From contig JAUJYZ010001349.1 in the NCBI GenBank assembly GCA_033675265.1, positions 128,210 through 192,209 of the forward strand: 64,000 bases of DNA. The letters are read 5' to 3'. A program made the translations under genes and the position numbers. The notes beneath the pieces were generated by a model. That model made no database searches and had not been told where the DNA came from. It worked only from the letters and a program-made list of their open reading frames with translations. Source of the DNA: Actinostola sp. cb2023. Taxonomy: Eukaryota > Cnidaria > Anthozoa > Actiniaria > Actinostolidae. Positions 1 through 12,900 of the stretch are shown one piece after another. The first letter of the stretch is position 1; every line of letters begins with the position of its first letter.

Positions 1-11
1 CGCCAGCCCTT

Positions 12-78
12 AAACTAAGCTATTTCCAAGTTGCGTTGCGTGACGACCCAAACTGCGGCTGCGAGGGAGACTAAGGCC
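12..78. repeat. Dispersed repeat copy (GTTGCGTGACGA...CGGCTGCGAG)
   Basis: The core GCGTTGCGTGACGAC followed by CGGCTGCGAGG and AGACTAA recurs at 48848-48903, where it also forms a short hairpin (GCCGTGTTT/AAACACGGC). Family unknown. The rest of 79-906 is AT-rich sequence downstream of the TMTC gene in which I see no other feature. Confidence 0.45.
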
Positions 79-720
79 TGGTTGAATATGAGCTTTAATC
101 TGGAATCTATTTTTATCCAGGTTACAAGAGGCATGTGTCATTAGCAATCACCTGCAACCATGCTTAAAGAAAGTTGATGAACTACTACAACTATGCATGT
201 AAGAATGTTGAAATATCACTACCAAAATATGCTTCTATACATTAAATAATTAGGTATTATCTTAGGGTTTGTATCACACTTGTACATAGATAGTAGAAAT
301 ATATTCAAATTGTCAATCTCTTGAGGTGTAATGCAATTCGATATTCAAGTCAATTCATTATTTAGGAATTAGTTTCCTATTTTCATTGTATATTATTACG
401 AGGGTCTCATACTTGAGATCTATTGGTCTTAAAGACCAGGTAATTATTGGTTTCTTACCTTTAAGGTACAGTACTTCAATATTCATTGTACTTTTGCAAT
501 AAAACATTTTCCAATGATGTCAAGTGTTTGTTTTCAGCCATGTCGCTGAGTAGTGGCATTGTACCAGCAATAACATAACCCCCCTACATTGTTTCTTACA
601 ATGACATAGCCCCCTAAACACACAAATCATTTATGTCACATGATCTTGCCAAATCCCCCCCCTCCCCCCCTGCCACAAGAATGTAATTGTACTTGTTGCG
701 ATGGTTGTTTTAAAAGTTTT

Positions 721-726
721 TTTATT
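721..726 (-). promoter_or_regulatory. Possible polyadenylation signal of the TMTC gene
   Basis: AATAAA on the minus strand lies about 180 nt downstream of the TMTC stop codon at 907. The hexamer is common by chance in AT-rich DNA, so this is only positional support. Confidence 0.35.
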
Positions 727-906
727 TCCCAGAAAATAATATATTATGTTTTCAATGTCCCTTCCCTACATTATAGATGGCTTTTGCTTTTTACTGTTCA
801 GCTTATCTAAAGCTTTTTCTTTTCAGTCCCCTGCCCCCACCCCCTTATCCCAGGTTGTCACTAGCAGTGTAAAGATAAGTACACTTTCATCATAGTGAAC
901 ACTAAG

Positions 907-3900
907 CTAAGTTTCTTTTGATCTGATTTTAATGTTCAGCTTTTCCAAAGCTTCTCTTGTCCTTGTATGGGTGCGGTTCTTCTTCAGGATTAATTGAAAC
1001 ATCGTTTTAGCATCCTGTAACTTCCCTTCTCTCTCCATAGTTCTCCCGACCAAGTACTCTGCCTCTATGTTGTATTTGTCGTGTGCTAGAACATAGAAGA
1101 GTTCATTCTTTGCCTGCACTAATTCACCCTAGAAACAGAACATTACAGTAATTTATACAGTCAATGTCATTAACGTTGTCCAGCTAAAAAGAGATTTTAA
1201 AACACTACAGTAAATGTCACGTGTCTCATTCTATATTCGTTTTGCACACGTGGAATTTTAATTTCAAAAGCATAAATCACCTCTGAACTAAAAATGGCTG
1301 CGAAGGAGACTAGTGAAAACGGGCATTGTTAACATTACTTTCTCACACTGAGGTGATTTATGCTTTTGAAATTATTAAAATTCCATGGATACAAAAGGAA
1401 TATAGAATGACACACGTGACATTTACTGAAGTGTTAATCTCTTTTTAGCTGGACAACGTTAATGACATTGACTGTATGTAATTATATTTCTTTAGGAATT
1501 TGTAAATGGTTAAAAAATGGTTAGGTATGTGCGGCGAGATGTTCAGACCTGGACCCTGTTTTTGGATTTTGTCACTCGAAAACCTGGATTTACAAATTTT
1601 TATTTACGATCTGATATGATGCAGTCGTCAGGATATTTTGTCAGACTAACACTAACACCTTTACCTCTGACTGACGCCATAATTATTGTTCATGCGGAGT
1701 TTTACTGAAACGCCGATACCACATTATACAAATTATTAAAAATTAATAAATGTTTTTTTTAGGCTATAACCTGGATTAATGATTTTTATGCGTTCATTTA
1801 ACCTGGATTAGAGAATAAAATGGCCCAAAACCTGTACCCTGTACCGCTGCACATATATACATCATGTAATTATTGGAAGAACTCCCCCTCCCCGGACAAA
1901 CAACCTTGTCCCCAGGGCCATCCACGTGTATGCGGATGGCCCTGGGGACGAGGTTGACTGGCAACCGACATTGCATTCTCATACCCAGAGCCCACTTGTC
2001 ATTTGGTTTGTACGAGTGGGCTCTGGGTACGAGAATGCCGACATTGAATCATTTATAGTGTTTCTTAATATTATTACAATATTTCATTTCCCTTACTCGT
2101 TTCAATAGGATTTTAGCAAACAGTAGCCTTGCTTGTATATCAGTCCTATCATGGCGTAGACCTATCATCAGGTATTCCTCTGCCTGTTTATTATAACAAT
2201 GAAACTGCTGAGCAATGGCCAACAAACCTTCAATATTGTACTCTCCCATTACCCAGTTTCCCCACAATTCTTAACACAGGAATCCCATTCATAATTAGTA
2301 GCGAGAGGAGAGTGCCACAAATTTTCGTGAAAGGGTTTCCAGCGAAAAACGTTCATTTTGTTCAGTCTTACCTCTCACAATTTCAAACAAACAACAAAAA
2401 GGAAGAAGAAAGGAAAGAAGAAAGGAAAGAAGAAAGAAGAAAGGATGGAAGAAAGGAAAGAAGAAGGAAGAAAGGAAGGAATGAAAGAAGAAAGGATGGA
2501 AGAAAGGAAAGAAGAAAAGGAAAGGAAGGAAGAAGGAGGAAGAAAGGAAAGAAGAAAGAAGAAAGGAAAAGGAAGGAAAGGAAAGGAAAGAAAGAAAAAA
2601 AAAGGATAGAAGAAAGGAAAGAAGGATGGAAGAAAGGATAAGGATAGGAAAGGAAAGAACAAAGGAAGAAGAAAGGAAAGAAGGAAGGAAAGAAGAAAGG
2701 AAAGAAGAAAGGAAAGAAGAAAGGAAAGAAGAAAGGAAAGAAGGAAGGAAAGAAGAAAGGAAGAAGAAAGGAAGGAAGAAAGGATGGAAGAAAGGATGGA
2801 AGAAGGAAAGAACAAAGTATAGAAGAAAGGAAAGAAGGAAGGAAAGAAGGAAGGAAGGAAAGAAGGAAAGAAAGAAGGAAGGAAAGAAGGAAGGAAAGAA
2901 GAAAGAAGGAAGGAAAGAAAGGAAAGAAGGAAGGAAAGAAGGAAGGAAAGAAGGAAAGAAGGAAGGAAAGAAACACTGCATTATTTTACGCTAACGCGTG
3001 ATTCAGTGAGTAATTCATTCACATTGCAATTGCAATATTGCGAAAGTAAGGTAAGGAAAGAAGAAAGGAAAGAAGGAACACGTAAGAAGGAAAGGTCAAA
3101 GAAAAGAAAGAAGAAAGGAAAGAAGGAAGGATTGCGCGCAATATTACCGGCGATCGCATTAGTTCAGCGTGTCCACCTCTGCAATTTGTACGTTGCGCGC
3201 AATATTATTGCAGAAGCATGCATTGGACTTGAATAAGTTTGACCACAATTGTAGAGGTGCAGGAGACACGATGCAGTCATATTTGCGCCATGTTGAACTC
3301 ATGTCCGTGTGGCATGCCGAGTTTTTCTTATGGCCACAAATCTCCAACTGGATACCAAGGCGCATGCGCTATGTGCCGCTGAGGAAATATTGTTTCGAAT
3401 AAGGTTCGTCGATCCTCTTACCGTTGCTAAGGCGTTCATTGAATCCTTGTCCGCCAGCTCGTCGTTCATTGGTGCAATCAGTATCTTAGCAACCGCAAAA
3501 TAAGCCTTTGCATTGGATGGCATCAGGGCGATACTCTGTAAGTAGCTCTTTGTTGCTTCCTGGCATATGGATCGTATGAAACAATCAGATAAAATATCAA
3601 CGAGAGTGACAAAAACGAACAGCTAATTAGGGCTAACGATGGCCCACTAGCGTAGAATAATGCCCCAGAATAATGCCCCAGAATAATGCCCCAGAATAAT
3701 AAAAAGCTAAGGGCTCCTCCCGCTCCTCTCAGTCCCCCTTCTCTTCCTGTTGTCCTCTTCCTGTTACCACCCCTTCGCCTTCCCTTTGAGAACCTGGCTA
3801 CGCAGGCTATCAGACCTCTGCGACATATTCCTATAATCCCCCTCAGTTCCCTTTCCCTTCGACCCACTTTCCCTTCCCGTTGAGAGCCTGGCTACGCAGG

Positions 3901-6900
3901 CTATCAGACCTCTGCGACATATTCCTATAACTTATCCCCCTCGGTCCCCTTTCCCTTCGACCCACTTTCCCTTCCCGTTGAGAGCCTGGCTACGCGGCCT
4001 ATCAGACCTCTGCGACATATTCCTATAACTTATCCCCCTCGGTCCCCTTTCCCTTCGACCCACTTTCCCTTCCCGTTGAGAGCCTGGCTACGCGGCCTAT
4101 CAGACCTCTGCGACATATTCCTATAACTTATCCCCCTCGGTCCCCTTTCCCTTCGACCCACTTTCCCTTCCCGTTGAGAGCCTGGCTACGCGGCCTATCA
4201 GACCTCTGCGACATATTCCTATAACTTATCCCCCTCGGTCCCCTTTCCCTTCGACCCACTTTCCCTTCCCGTTGAGAGCCTGGCTACGCGGCCTATCAGA
4301 CCTCTGCGACATATTCCTATAACTTATCCCCCTCAGTTCCCTTTCCCTTCGAACCACTTCCCCATCCCGTTGAGAGCCTGGCTACGCAGGCTAATAGTTT
4401 TGGCTTTTTACTCAGACCTCTGCGACATACTCCTATATAACTAAAACCTCCCCCTTACCCCTGCCCCTATCAGGTCTGCCTTACCTTTGGTTTTCGTACC
4501 ATTTCAAGTACATATCCTAGATTATGGTACAGCGATGGGTCATCAGGTCTTAAAGTCAAGGCTTTTCTGTACCGAGACTCGGCCTCGGGATAACGTCCAT
4601 CGATACGCAACAGGTTGGCCATGTTGGTGTTAGCGTTGGCACTGTCAGGGTTAATAGACAAGGCTTTTAGATAACACTTCTCTGCTTCCTCTGGTCGGTC
4701 TGGAAAAGATAACACTATATATTTATTTGGCTTGTTTTGTTACTGTACTCCGCGCTCGGTCGATCTCTCCGAACCTTATGTTCAAGAGACCATAATACTA
4801 TATTATCATTTCTTTTTTTTCTTTTTTTTAAAATAAATTAATTAACAAAAAATAAAAAAAAAATAAAAAAATAAAAATAAAAAAAAAAAAAAATAAAAAA
4901 AAATAATAATAATATTATTTTTATAAATTATTATATTATCATGGCCTTGGACTCATGGTAGACTGCTGTCATAGTTCAGTAGATTACTACTTACTCACTA
5001 AAATAATACTGTCGTCCCACCTTCTAATAATAATAATAATAATTTATTCACCTATATTGCGCAAATATCAATCCTAAAATTTTCAGATGCGCATTACAAT
5101 AACTGAAATGAAATAAATATTAGAACATAAAGTGTTTTAAGAAACCCAACTGGCAAGGAGGCGAACCAGTTGGCTATTTACAAGCATGGTCGAGAAACTG
5201 AATTTGAATTAGGGATTGCCCAGAACAAATACAGTCTCAGATAGTGGACAGAGCGGGACTCGGGGTCACCGGATTCTGAGACCGACCGGCGCTCTGACCA
5301 CTCGACCATGCTGCCTCCTATAAAAGTATTTTACTCGAGGCGAATTTTAATTTATGGATAACATTATTAAGCATGTATTTTATTAGTTAGATATATTCGA
5401 ACGAGTTGGCAATAGTTACGTTCGTTGTTATGGCTTGAATTCAATGTTTGTTTAAGGCCTTTTCAAGCCATTTAAACCACGCAGAAAACTATCTAACTTA
5501 TCAAAGTATGGACTCACAACTTTATCCTATATTTTGTCGCATAATTTGTGTTTTTCTGGACAACGTTGTCTTTTAGTATTTTTATTTTCTCTTGATCTGA
5601 ATCCTCGACGAACCTGGTTGGCCGCCATCTTGTCAAAACGCTGTAGGTGATTATCGAGAAATAGTCCGAAGTTCTCGGCCAATCAGCGCGCTTGATTTTC
5701 TATAATCACCTGTGTAATTATACTAAGAGAGAGTTCTCGGCCAATCAGCGCGCTTGATTTTCTATAATCACCTGTGTAATTATACTAAGAGAGAGTTCTC
5801 GGCCAATCAGCGCGCTTGATTTTCTATAATCACCTGTGTAATTATACTAAGAGAGAGTTCTCGGCCAATCAGCGCGCTTGATTTTCTATAATTATCTGTG
5901 TAATTATACTAAGAGAGAGTTCTCGGCCAATCAGCGCGCTTGATTTTCTATATTCACCTGTGTAATTATACTAAGAGAGAGTTCTCGGCCAATTAGCGCG
6001 CTTGATTTTCTATAATCACCTGTGCAATTATACTAAGAGAGAGTTCTCGGCCAATCAGCGCGCTTGATTTTCTATAATTATCTGTGTAATTCTACTAATA
6101 GAACATTAATCACAAGTGATGTACGTTAGTGTTTGTTGTTGCTGACCTGTATTGATAAGGACGAGTCCAAGGTTTACCCAGGCCAGTGTGTAGCGAGGTC
6201 TTAGTCGTAGGGCTTCACGGTAGTGTTGTTCACACGAACGGTAGCCCTGTGGATATATAACACACTATGATATCAGGTACAGACGATAATAAATGAGAAG
6301 TCCAAGGACTACAGCAAAATAGCTGAGACAACGTGTATAGTCTTCAATGTACTGTATTTCGGATAGCCAAACTATCCTAAGATGTCGTGTGGAGAGTTCT
6401 AAAAAAGATTACGCTATAGGTATAAAATAGAAATGTGTCAGAATGACCTGCTGAGAACAAAATATAGTAAAAAGACTGAATGGTAAAATGATGGAATAAC
6501 AAAAGAACCTGAAATGATAATAATAGCGGTGGCAGCGGGCAGATGATGATGATGATGAGAACAATTAATGGCGGAGCTAAAAATGCTGACATTCACGGCG
6601 GGCGTAAATGGCCCTAAAATCGGTCATTTGAATTTTTTGGAAAATCGCAAAATTGACATTACTTTGTTCTTCTCGTGATAACTAACCTAAAATGGAAAAC
6701 CGTTTTGAAATTGGAAGAAGAAAACCAGAGTTATGAATATTTTTAACTCGAATTTTTTTCCCGGGAAAAATTGGCGGGAAATAATTCATACAAAACCATC
6801 GGTAAAATAAACCTCTTAGTAAAACTTTTTTGTTTGAAAACATTTTAGCGCCATACTTAGAGTATTGGAAGAACTATGATATGCGGAAAACTTGTTGATT

Positions 6901-9900
6901 TTAGAATTTTGATTTTTTGAGTGTAAGTAGTTCAAATAATATTTAAAAAACTAATAAAAAGCGAATTATGACGTCACACATATTTTAAAATATCTCTAAT
7001 AGAGTTAATAAACATCAAAATCCTGCATTGTGTAGAATAAGATACCTCTATCACAATAATAAATATCGATAAAGTCATTTTACTGATTTCTGTCCCTTCA
7101 AACTGCTTTTTTCTTTAGCTGATGACGTCATAAATAATGACGTCATCAAAAAACTAAATCCTTTATAACTCGGGTTCTAATAATCGGAACATTACGCAAA
7201 TTCCACCGAATAGCACAATATGTTATTCTCTTTCAAAATATACACTTTTCACAGCAATTGTAACTTTTTATTATGACGTCATCATTGCGTCAGATTTTGT
7301 CATCGAGTAGTTTGAAATACCACACTACCTTTAATAAAGAAACTCTGAAATTTTTATTTCATTTCATGGAATAATTTTGAAAATATGAATGTTTTGAGAA
7401 AAATACGACGTTTTTACCGTTCCGATTTTAGGGTCATTTGCGCCCGCCGTGTTTTTTTTATGCGGATAAACTTTCTCTGATATTAATTGTACAAGCGCGA
7501 AGAAGTTTAGAGCGAGCATGAAGCGTGTGAGACGCAGTCGATGGTGGTGTAGATCCATCGGTTGATGATGCTGTAGTGATGATGACATTGATGATCGCTT
7601 GACATGCATGTAGAAGTTACACCGCGGTCAAATGTCTGAAAACACCGAAAGTTAAGTAAATTACTTCAAAGTTAAGCTCTAAAATTCTACAGGTTAAAGA
7701 TTATCTTATTTTCTATAAACTACGAGTTTACCTTTTTATTTATCAAAAAAGTTATTGGAGTTTGTAGTTACATGGTCGACTTTACATTAATCTTTATTGT
7801 TGATGCAGGAGAAAGCTCGCGCATGCGCAGACGTTTGAACGCGGTGTGATGTATCAGTTGATGTTGGCGATGGCGGAGCTATAGTCGTATCAGTCGTATT
7901 CAAAACAGTTGAAACACATAGGATATTTTTCATACCTATGTTTCATGAAATGACTACCAAACCCCTTCCCCCATTACAACTACCAAACCCCCTCCCCCAC
8001 CGAAAATCGTGCGCTCAAAAAAGCTTCCCAATTTCGCAAAGTGTTTTCAAGCTATTTTGCAAACGACTGTTTCTGTTGCCGATTATGAATCATTCATTAT
8101 CGATCGGTTCTACAGTAATTATAGGCGAGGATCCAGTAAAACATGTGACCGTTTTCCGAATCGGCCGTTTTTGTAGCTTTAAGTTTTTATGAATAAATTA
8201 AACATCAAGAGAGCTATATTACTGCTACTTTGAAAATTTGGACCGTTTTCCGGAAAACGGTGTAAACCGATCTGGATCCGCGCCTGGCAATACATATGCC
8301 CTACGCCCAAAGACTCGTACCTTCTTTGCCAAGTAGTTACCCATGCAGAGATGCATCTTGGCGTTAGTAGGATTCGTCGCGATACCAGCTGATGCTAGAG
8401 AACCGTTGTGCTGCCATTCCGCGTTACGATGTACTGTCTTGAACGCGAACAGGACTAACAGACCGTAAAATGCTACACGACCTTTGGTAGATAAACTCAG
8501 CGATAATCCACTGCTCGCTTCTTGTTTCTTGTGGAGCTGGAAACGAAGAGGTTCAAAGACCCATTGACGTAGACTGACGATATTTTCTAATTCTCAATTT
8601 TCTTTCATCTCATCTCATTTTTCAAGTTTTCTTTCATCTCATTCTTCGATTTTCTTTCGTCGCATCTCATTTTTCTTTCATCTCATCTCATTTTTCAATT
8701 TTCTTTCATCTCATCTCATTTTTCAATTTTCTTTCATCTCATTCTTCAATTTTCTTTCATCTCATCTCATTTTTCAATTCTCTTTCATTTCATTTCATCT
8801 CATCTCATTTTTCAATTTTCTTTCATCTCATCTCAATTTTCATTATCTTTCATCTCATTTTTCAATTTTCTTTCATCTCATTTCTCAATTTTCTTGGTTC
8901 TCCGTCAAATGAGCCAATGTAATTGTTTTGAGCTTTGCATTTCACCTTTTAATAAACTAAATTAGCTTATTTTCATTCGTACGCACTTTCTCTGATCTCT
9001 CTCTCATTCTATTTCACTTTTCTCTCATATCAATACCTCAGTTGATGTTGTTTCATGCTGTTCTGCTGGCTGTGCTTCGAACACAGTGTGTAGACCAAGA
9101 GCTGCCAGACAACAAACACCCATACTGGGTATGTACAACACACGTTCAGCGATGACGAAACCCACAGGGAAAAACAGGTTTGAAGCAGGAATGAATGGAA
9201 TGGCTATCATAGCAACACTCTGTAGAATGGATCGCCCAAGAAGAACACTAGAAGAAAGCTGAATAAATAAAGAATTAGCTAAGTGAATGAATAAATGAAT
9301 GAATAAATGGTAGGATAAGTAAATACGATGGGAGCACTTTCCATTTTGATCAGACTGGCCTTCATATCTTCTGATTTAAATAACGGAACAACAATAAATT
9401 CCACTGATTTTAAATGCAAACAGGACGAACGGAAAAAAGGGTCGACTTCGATCGGATCCAGCAGGTCAGGAGAATCAACAGACGGTTCGGCGATTATTTT
9501 ATCACGCCCACTTCAAGATGGCGGAAACACAAAGTTGCTAAGCAAGGAGGGGGACGTTGGGGGGTAGCTGATACCGCATCAAAACAAAAAACCGCAATAC
9601 CGTATCTAAAATCGAAATTTGAAACTACAGTAGCACTGGGTTGGAAACAACCGGTATACCGAAATACGCTAAAGAAATTTGAATTTCACCGAAAACGCCA
9701 AATACCGCATCTGAAAAAAAAAACCCGCGATATCGCACAAAAAAAATCGACGGATACTGACCGCAATATCGCGAGGGCGCCCCACGTCCCCCTCGACAAG
9801 TAAGACTTGTATACATTTCTAGACTTGTACATTTCATGCATGTTATCCTCGCCATCATAGAAAACATAAGATTCGAAACCTCGAACACTCGCTATCCTAT

Positions 9901-12900
9901 GCTCTTTTCAATCCCATCCATGCAGTCAATTCGATGCTTGGACTCCGTTAACGTTTTCTTACCACAATGCACATAACGGCATAAAATGCATTGTGGAAAT
10001 GTCAGCCATCTTGAAGTGGGTGTAAAGGTAAAAATCGCTTGGTCTGGTCTAAAGGAAATAAGCGGTCAATGCCAATGTCTTCCATGTTCGGTCTTTGGTA
10101 AGGTAAAATCACGCTCGTACTGCGTCTTGTCGGTCAGTGGCAAATGTTGGAAGACTGGGTTCGAGTGTTTTGATTGGCTGAATTAGTTACAAGCTTTTTG
10201 AGATGTTTGCCCTCGATGAAAGACTAGTGGAAATATCACTTGAATGGATTCAACGTTCTTTCTCCAGCACATTGGATAGGCTATTCTTGGGTTGCACGTT
10301 ACGTCATAGCCGCCATGTTGGACGACAATAGCCTAAATATCAGCCGTCTCCTCTGGGTCAAAAATTTCCCCGAGTGAGACGTCTGAACTCCGAAGTCGAT
10401 AATCGTGTCCAGTGACGTCATCTAATTTATGTAAATGTGAGAATGTCAATATTGAATATTTGACTATTTGTGCAAGAAATTATTAGAAAGAAAGACAGAC
10501 CGGTATTAGGACAAAGTAATATTTGTAAATCTTGTCGATAGCTAGTAGTGAAACACCTTAGAATATACGAAAATTATCGAAATAGTCGAGACAAAATCGC
10601 AGTATCATTCGTACGTATCGCCAAAATCCATGTTCAAATCAGGTCAACGCCAAACTGAAAGACAATACATGTATATGCGAAGGACTGAGTAGACTCCGTA
10701 GAAGAAGCGGGAAAGAAAGACAACTTTATAGCAGCCCTTCGTCTTCACTTGGCAGTGACAAGTACATGTAGTTTCTAATTAAAGGGATACTGTTCGGCTC
10801 AGTTCGCTGCAGGCGTGGAGCCATTTCAAAGATAAGCGACTTTCCGTAGCCAGTCGGAAGGTTAACATAGACATTCTTCCTGTTAATAAATTCATAAAGA
10901 TCTTTTTCTTGCTGTGAATACAGCCCTGTTATTCCAACCAAGAGACTTACGTTTCGAACGGCGGTTTGGAAATAACAGACCCGCCATCTTGAAAAACCCA
11001 ACGAATTTGTATAAATTATCGTGTGAGCCAATCAGAACACACTACCCGGAACCGGTGTAGTGTGACGTCACTGGACACGATTATCGACTTCGAATTCGGA
11101 GTTCAGACGTCTCACTCGGGGAAATTGTTGACCCAGAGGAGGCGGCTGATATTCAGGCTAGGATGGCAATATATAACAAAGCATTAATTCCTCATTAGCT
11201 TCTCTTGTTAGATCATCCAACATGGCTGCTGTTTCATTGTTATCTATATCGCAAGGGATTTTGAGTCATGTGGTTGCAACACGTCAAGAATACAGTTTCT
11301 AAATTGGAGATAATATTATCAAAATGTAAGAAGTTATAACACTCGTACCCAGTCTTCCAACATTTCCCACAGACCGGGTTCTTGTTTGGTCGTCCACCTT
11401 ACCTGGCGCTGAGACAGGTTGTGATTTAATGCTTTATCATTTTTCGTTCTGTGTTCCCTGACATTGTTTTTGTTGAAGTCATTTGTTGGTACTTTACCAT
11501 TGGCCTCGGTCTCGTGTCTTAAAGTGGGCGTGGCACAACACGTGTAGAATCTCAGTGCTGTCAGTGCAAATAAATTCGTAAAAGTATCAGTCATATTAAC
11601 AGACAGCCCTATGGATAGGTTTTTAGTGGCGCACATGCACTGTTATTGGTAGCATCTGTTCCACGAGTGCAAACTAACCGGCATTTTATCCCGTGACAGT
11701 TTTATTACTGTTTGTCCCATTTCGTGACAGTGTCCGTTTCATGTCGTGACGCTGTTTGTTTCATGCGTGACACTATGTGTCATGTGTAACACTGCGATCT
11801 GTTTCATGCGTGACATTGTCTAGTACATGTCGTGACATTGTCCGTTTCATGCATGTCGTGACGCAGTTTGTATTTAGCTATAGTACATGTTGTGACAGTT
11901 TGTTTCATGCGTGACATGCATCTGCATGATACTATTTGTTCCATGTGCGACCCTGTATGTTTATGTCGTGACATTGTCCATTTCATGTCGTGACACTGTT
12001 TGTTTCATGCGTGACACTGTTTGTTTCATGCGTGACACTGTTCATGCACGAAGCATGCTAGCTTGTCTGTTGTCGTGACACTATCTCTTTCATGTCGTGA
12101 CAACTTGCCTCAGCATTGTCTGTAGACCACAGGAAACCCAGGCTATATATCTGTGCTGGGTATTTGGTAAGAATGTATGTGGCCGGCGCACGTACATTAT
12201 AAAAATACAGTAAATGAATGATAGCTTCTAAATAAAGTGTATTTCACATGTACATACCGTCTTGTCTTCATTTTTCTTCGTTTCGGACGATTTTGACGTG
12301 TTTTGGCTTCTCTATCTCTCCCCTCCATAAATAGCATCCACTTGCTAGAATTTCAAGAGCTCAGGCGTACATCAATTTTATATGGAGCATAGAAAGCCAT
12401 CTTCTATTTGTTATTGTTGGTTTTTGTCCAATCAGGCCCGAGCGCCAAACCCCGCTGGGATTTCCTGTGGTGTAACGTCTACTTCCGTGGACAGCAAACG
12501 GGAACTCCGGATGAAAATGGCTGTATGTTGTGGATTCATCGAAGGATTCGAGAATCAAATTGATGCCTTTTCTTGTCGTGACTCACTTTCGAGGAATCCA
12601 TATTTATCATTCTTTCACCTGAGGTCGTTTGAATTGATGGGGAATACATTTTCAGGAGAGAAATCGAGGAGTATCGATCGTGACCTGTAGTGATTTGAGA
12701 GTCGATGTTTCCGTCCTTCTCAGTATTGATGGGGGGAGAGTTAGAGGAGCCAAAGCACGTCAAAATCGTCCGAAACGAAGAAAAAATGAAGACAAGACGG
12801 TATGTACATGTGAAATACACTTTATTTAGAAGCTATCATTCATTTACTGTATTTTTATAATGTACGTGCCGGCCACATACATTCTTACCAAATACCCAGC

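Larger units (their letters stand above)
10132..11375. mobile_element. MITE copy (TGTTGGAAGACTGGGT ends) split by a nested insertion
   Basis: The left end GGTCAGTGGCAAATGTTGGA and the inverted right end TCCAACATTTCCCACAGACC form about 36-bp TIRs. An uninterrupted relative lies at 28450-28748. The right end is 27 bp from the TMTC exon 11403-11557. Confidence 0.8.

Noticed and set aside
2295..2994. Open frames of 120-230 codons rich in F/S/P or E/K/R
   Set aside because: They lie wholly in the GGAA polypurine repeat, run on both strands and have no conserved domain; they are products of low complexity.
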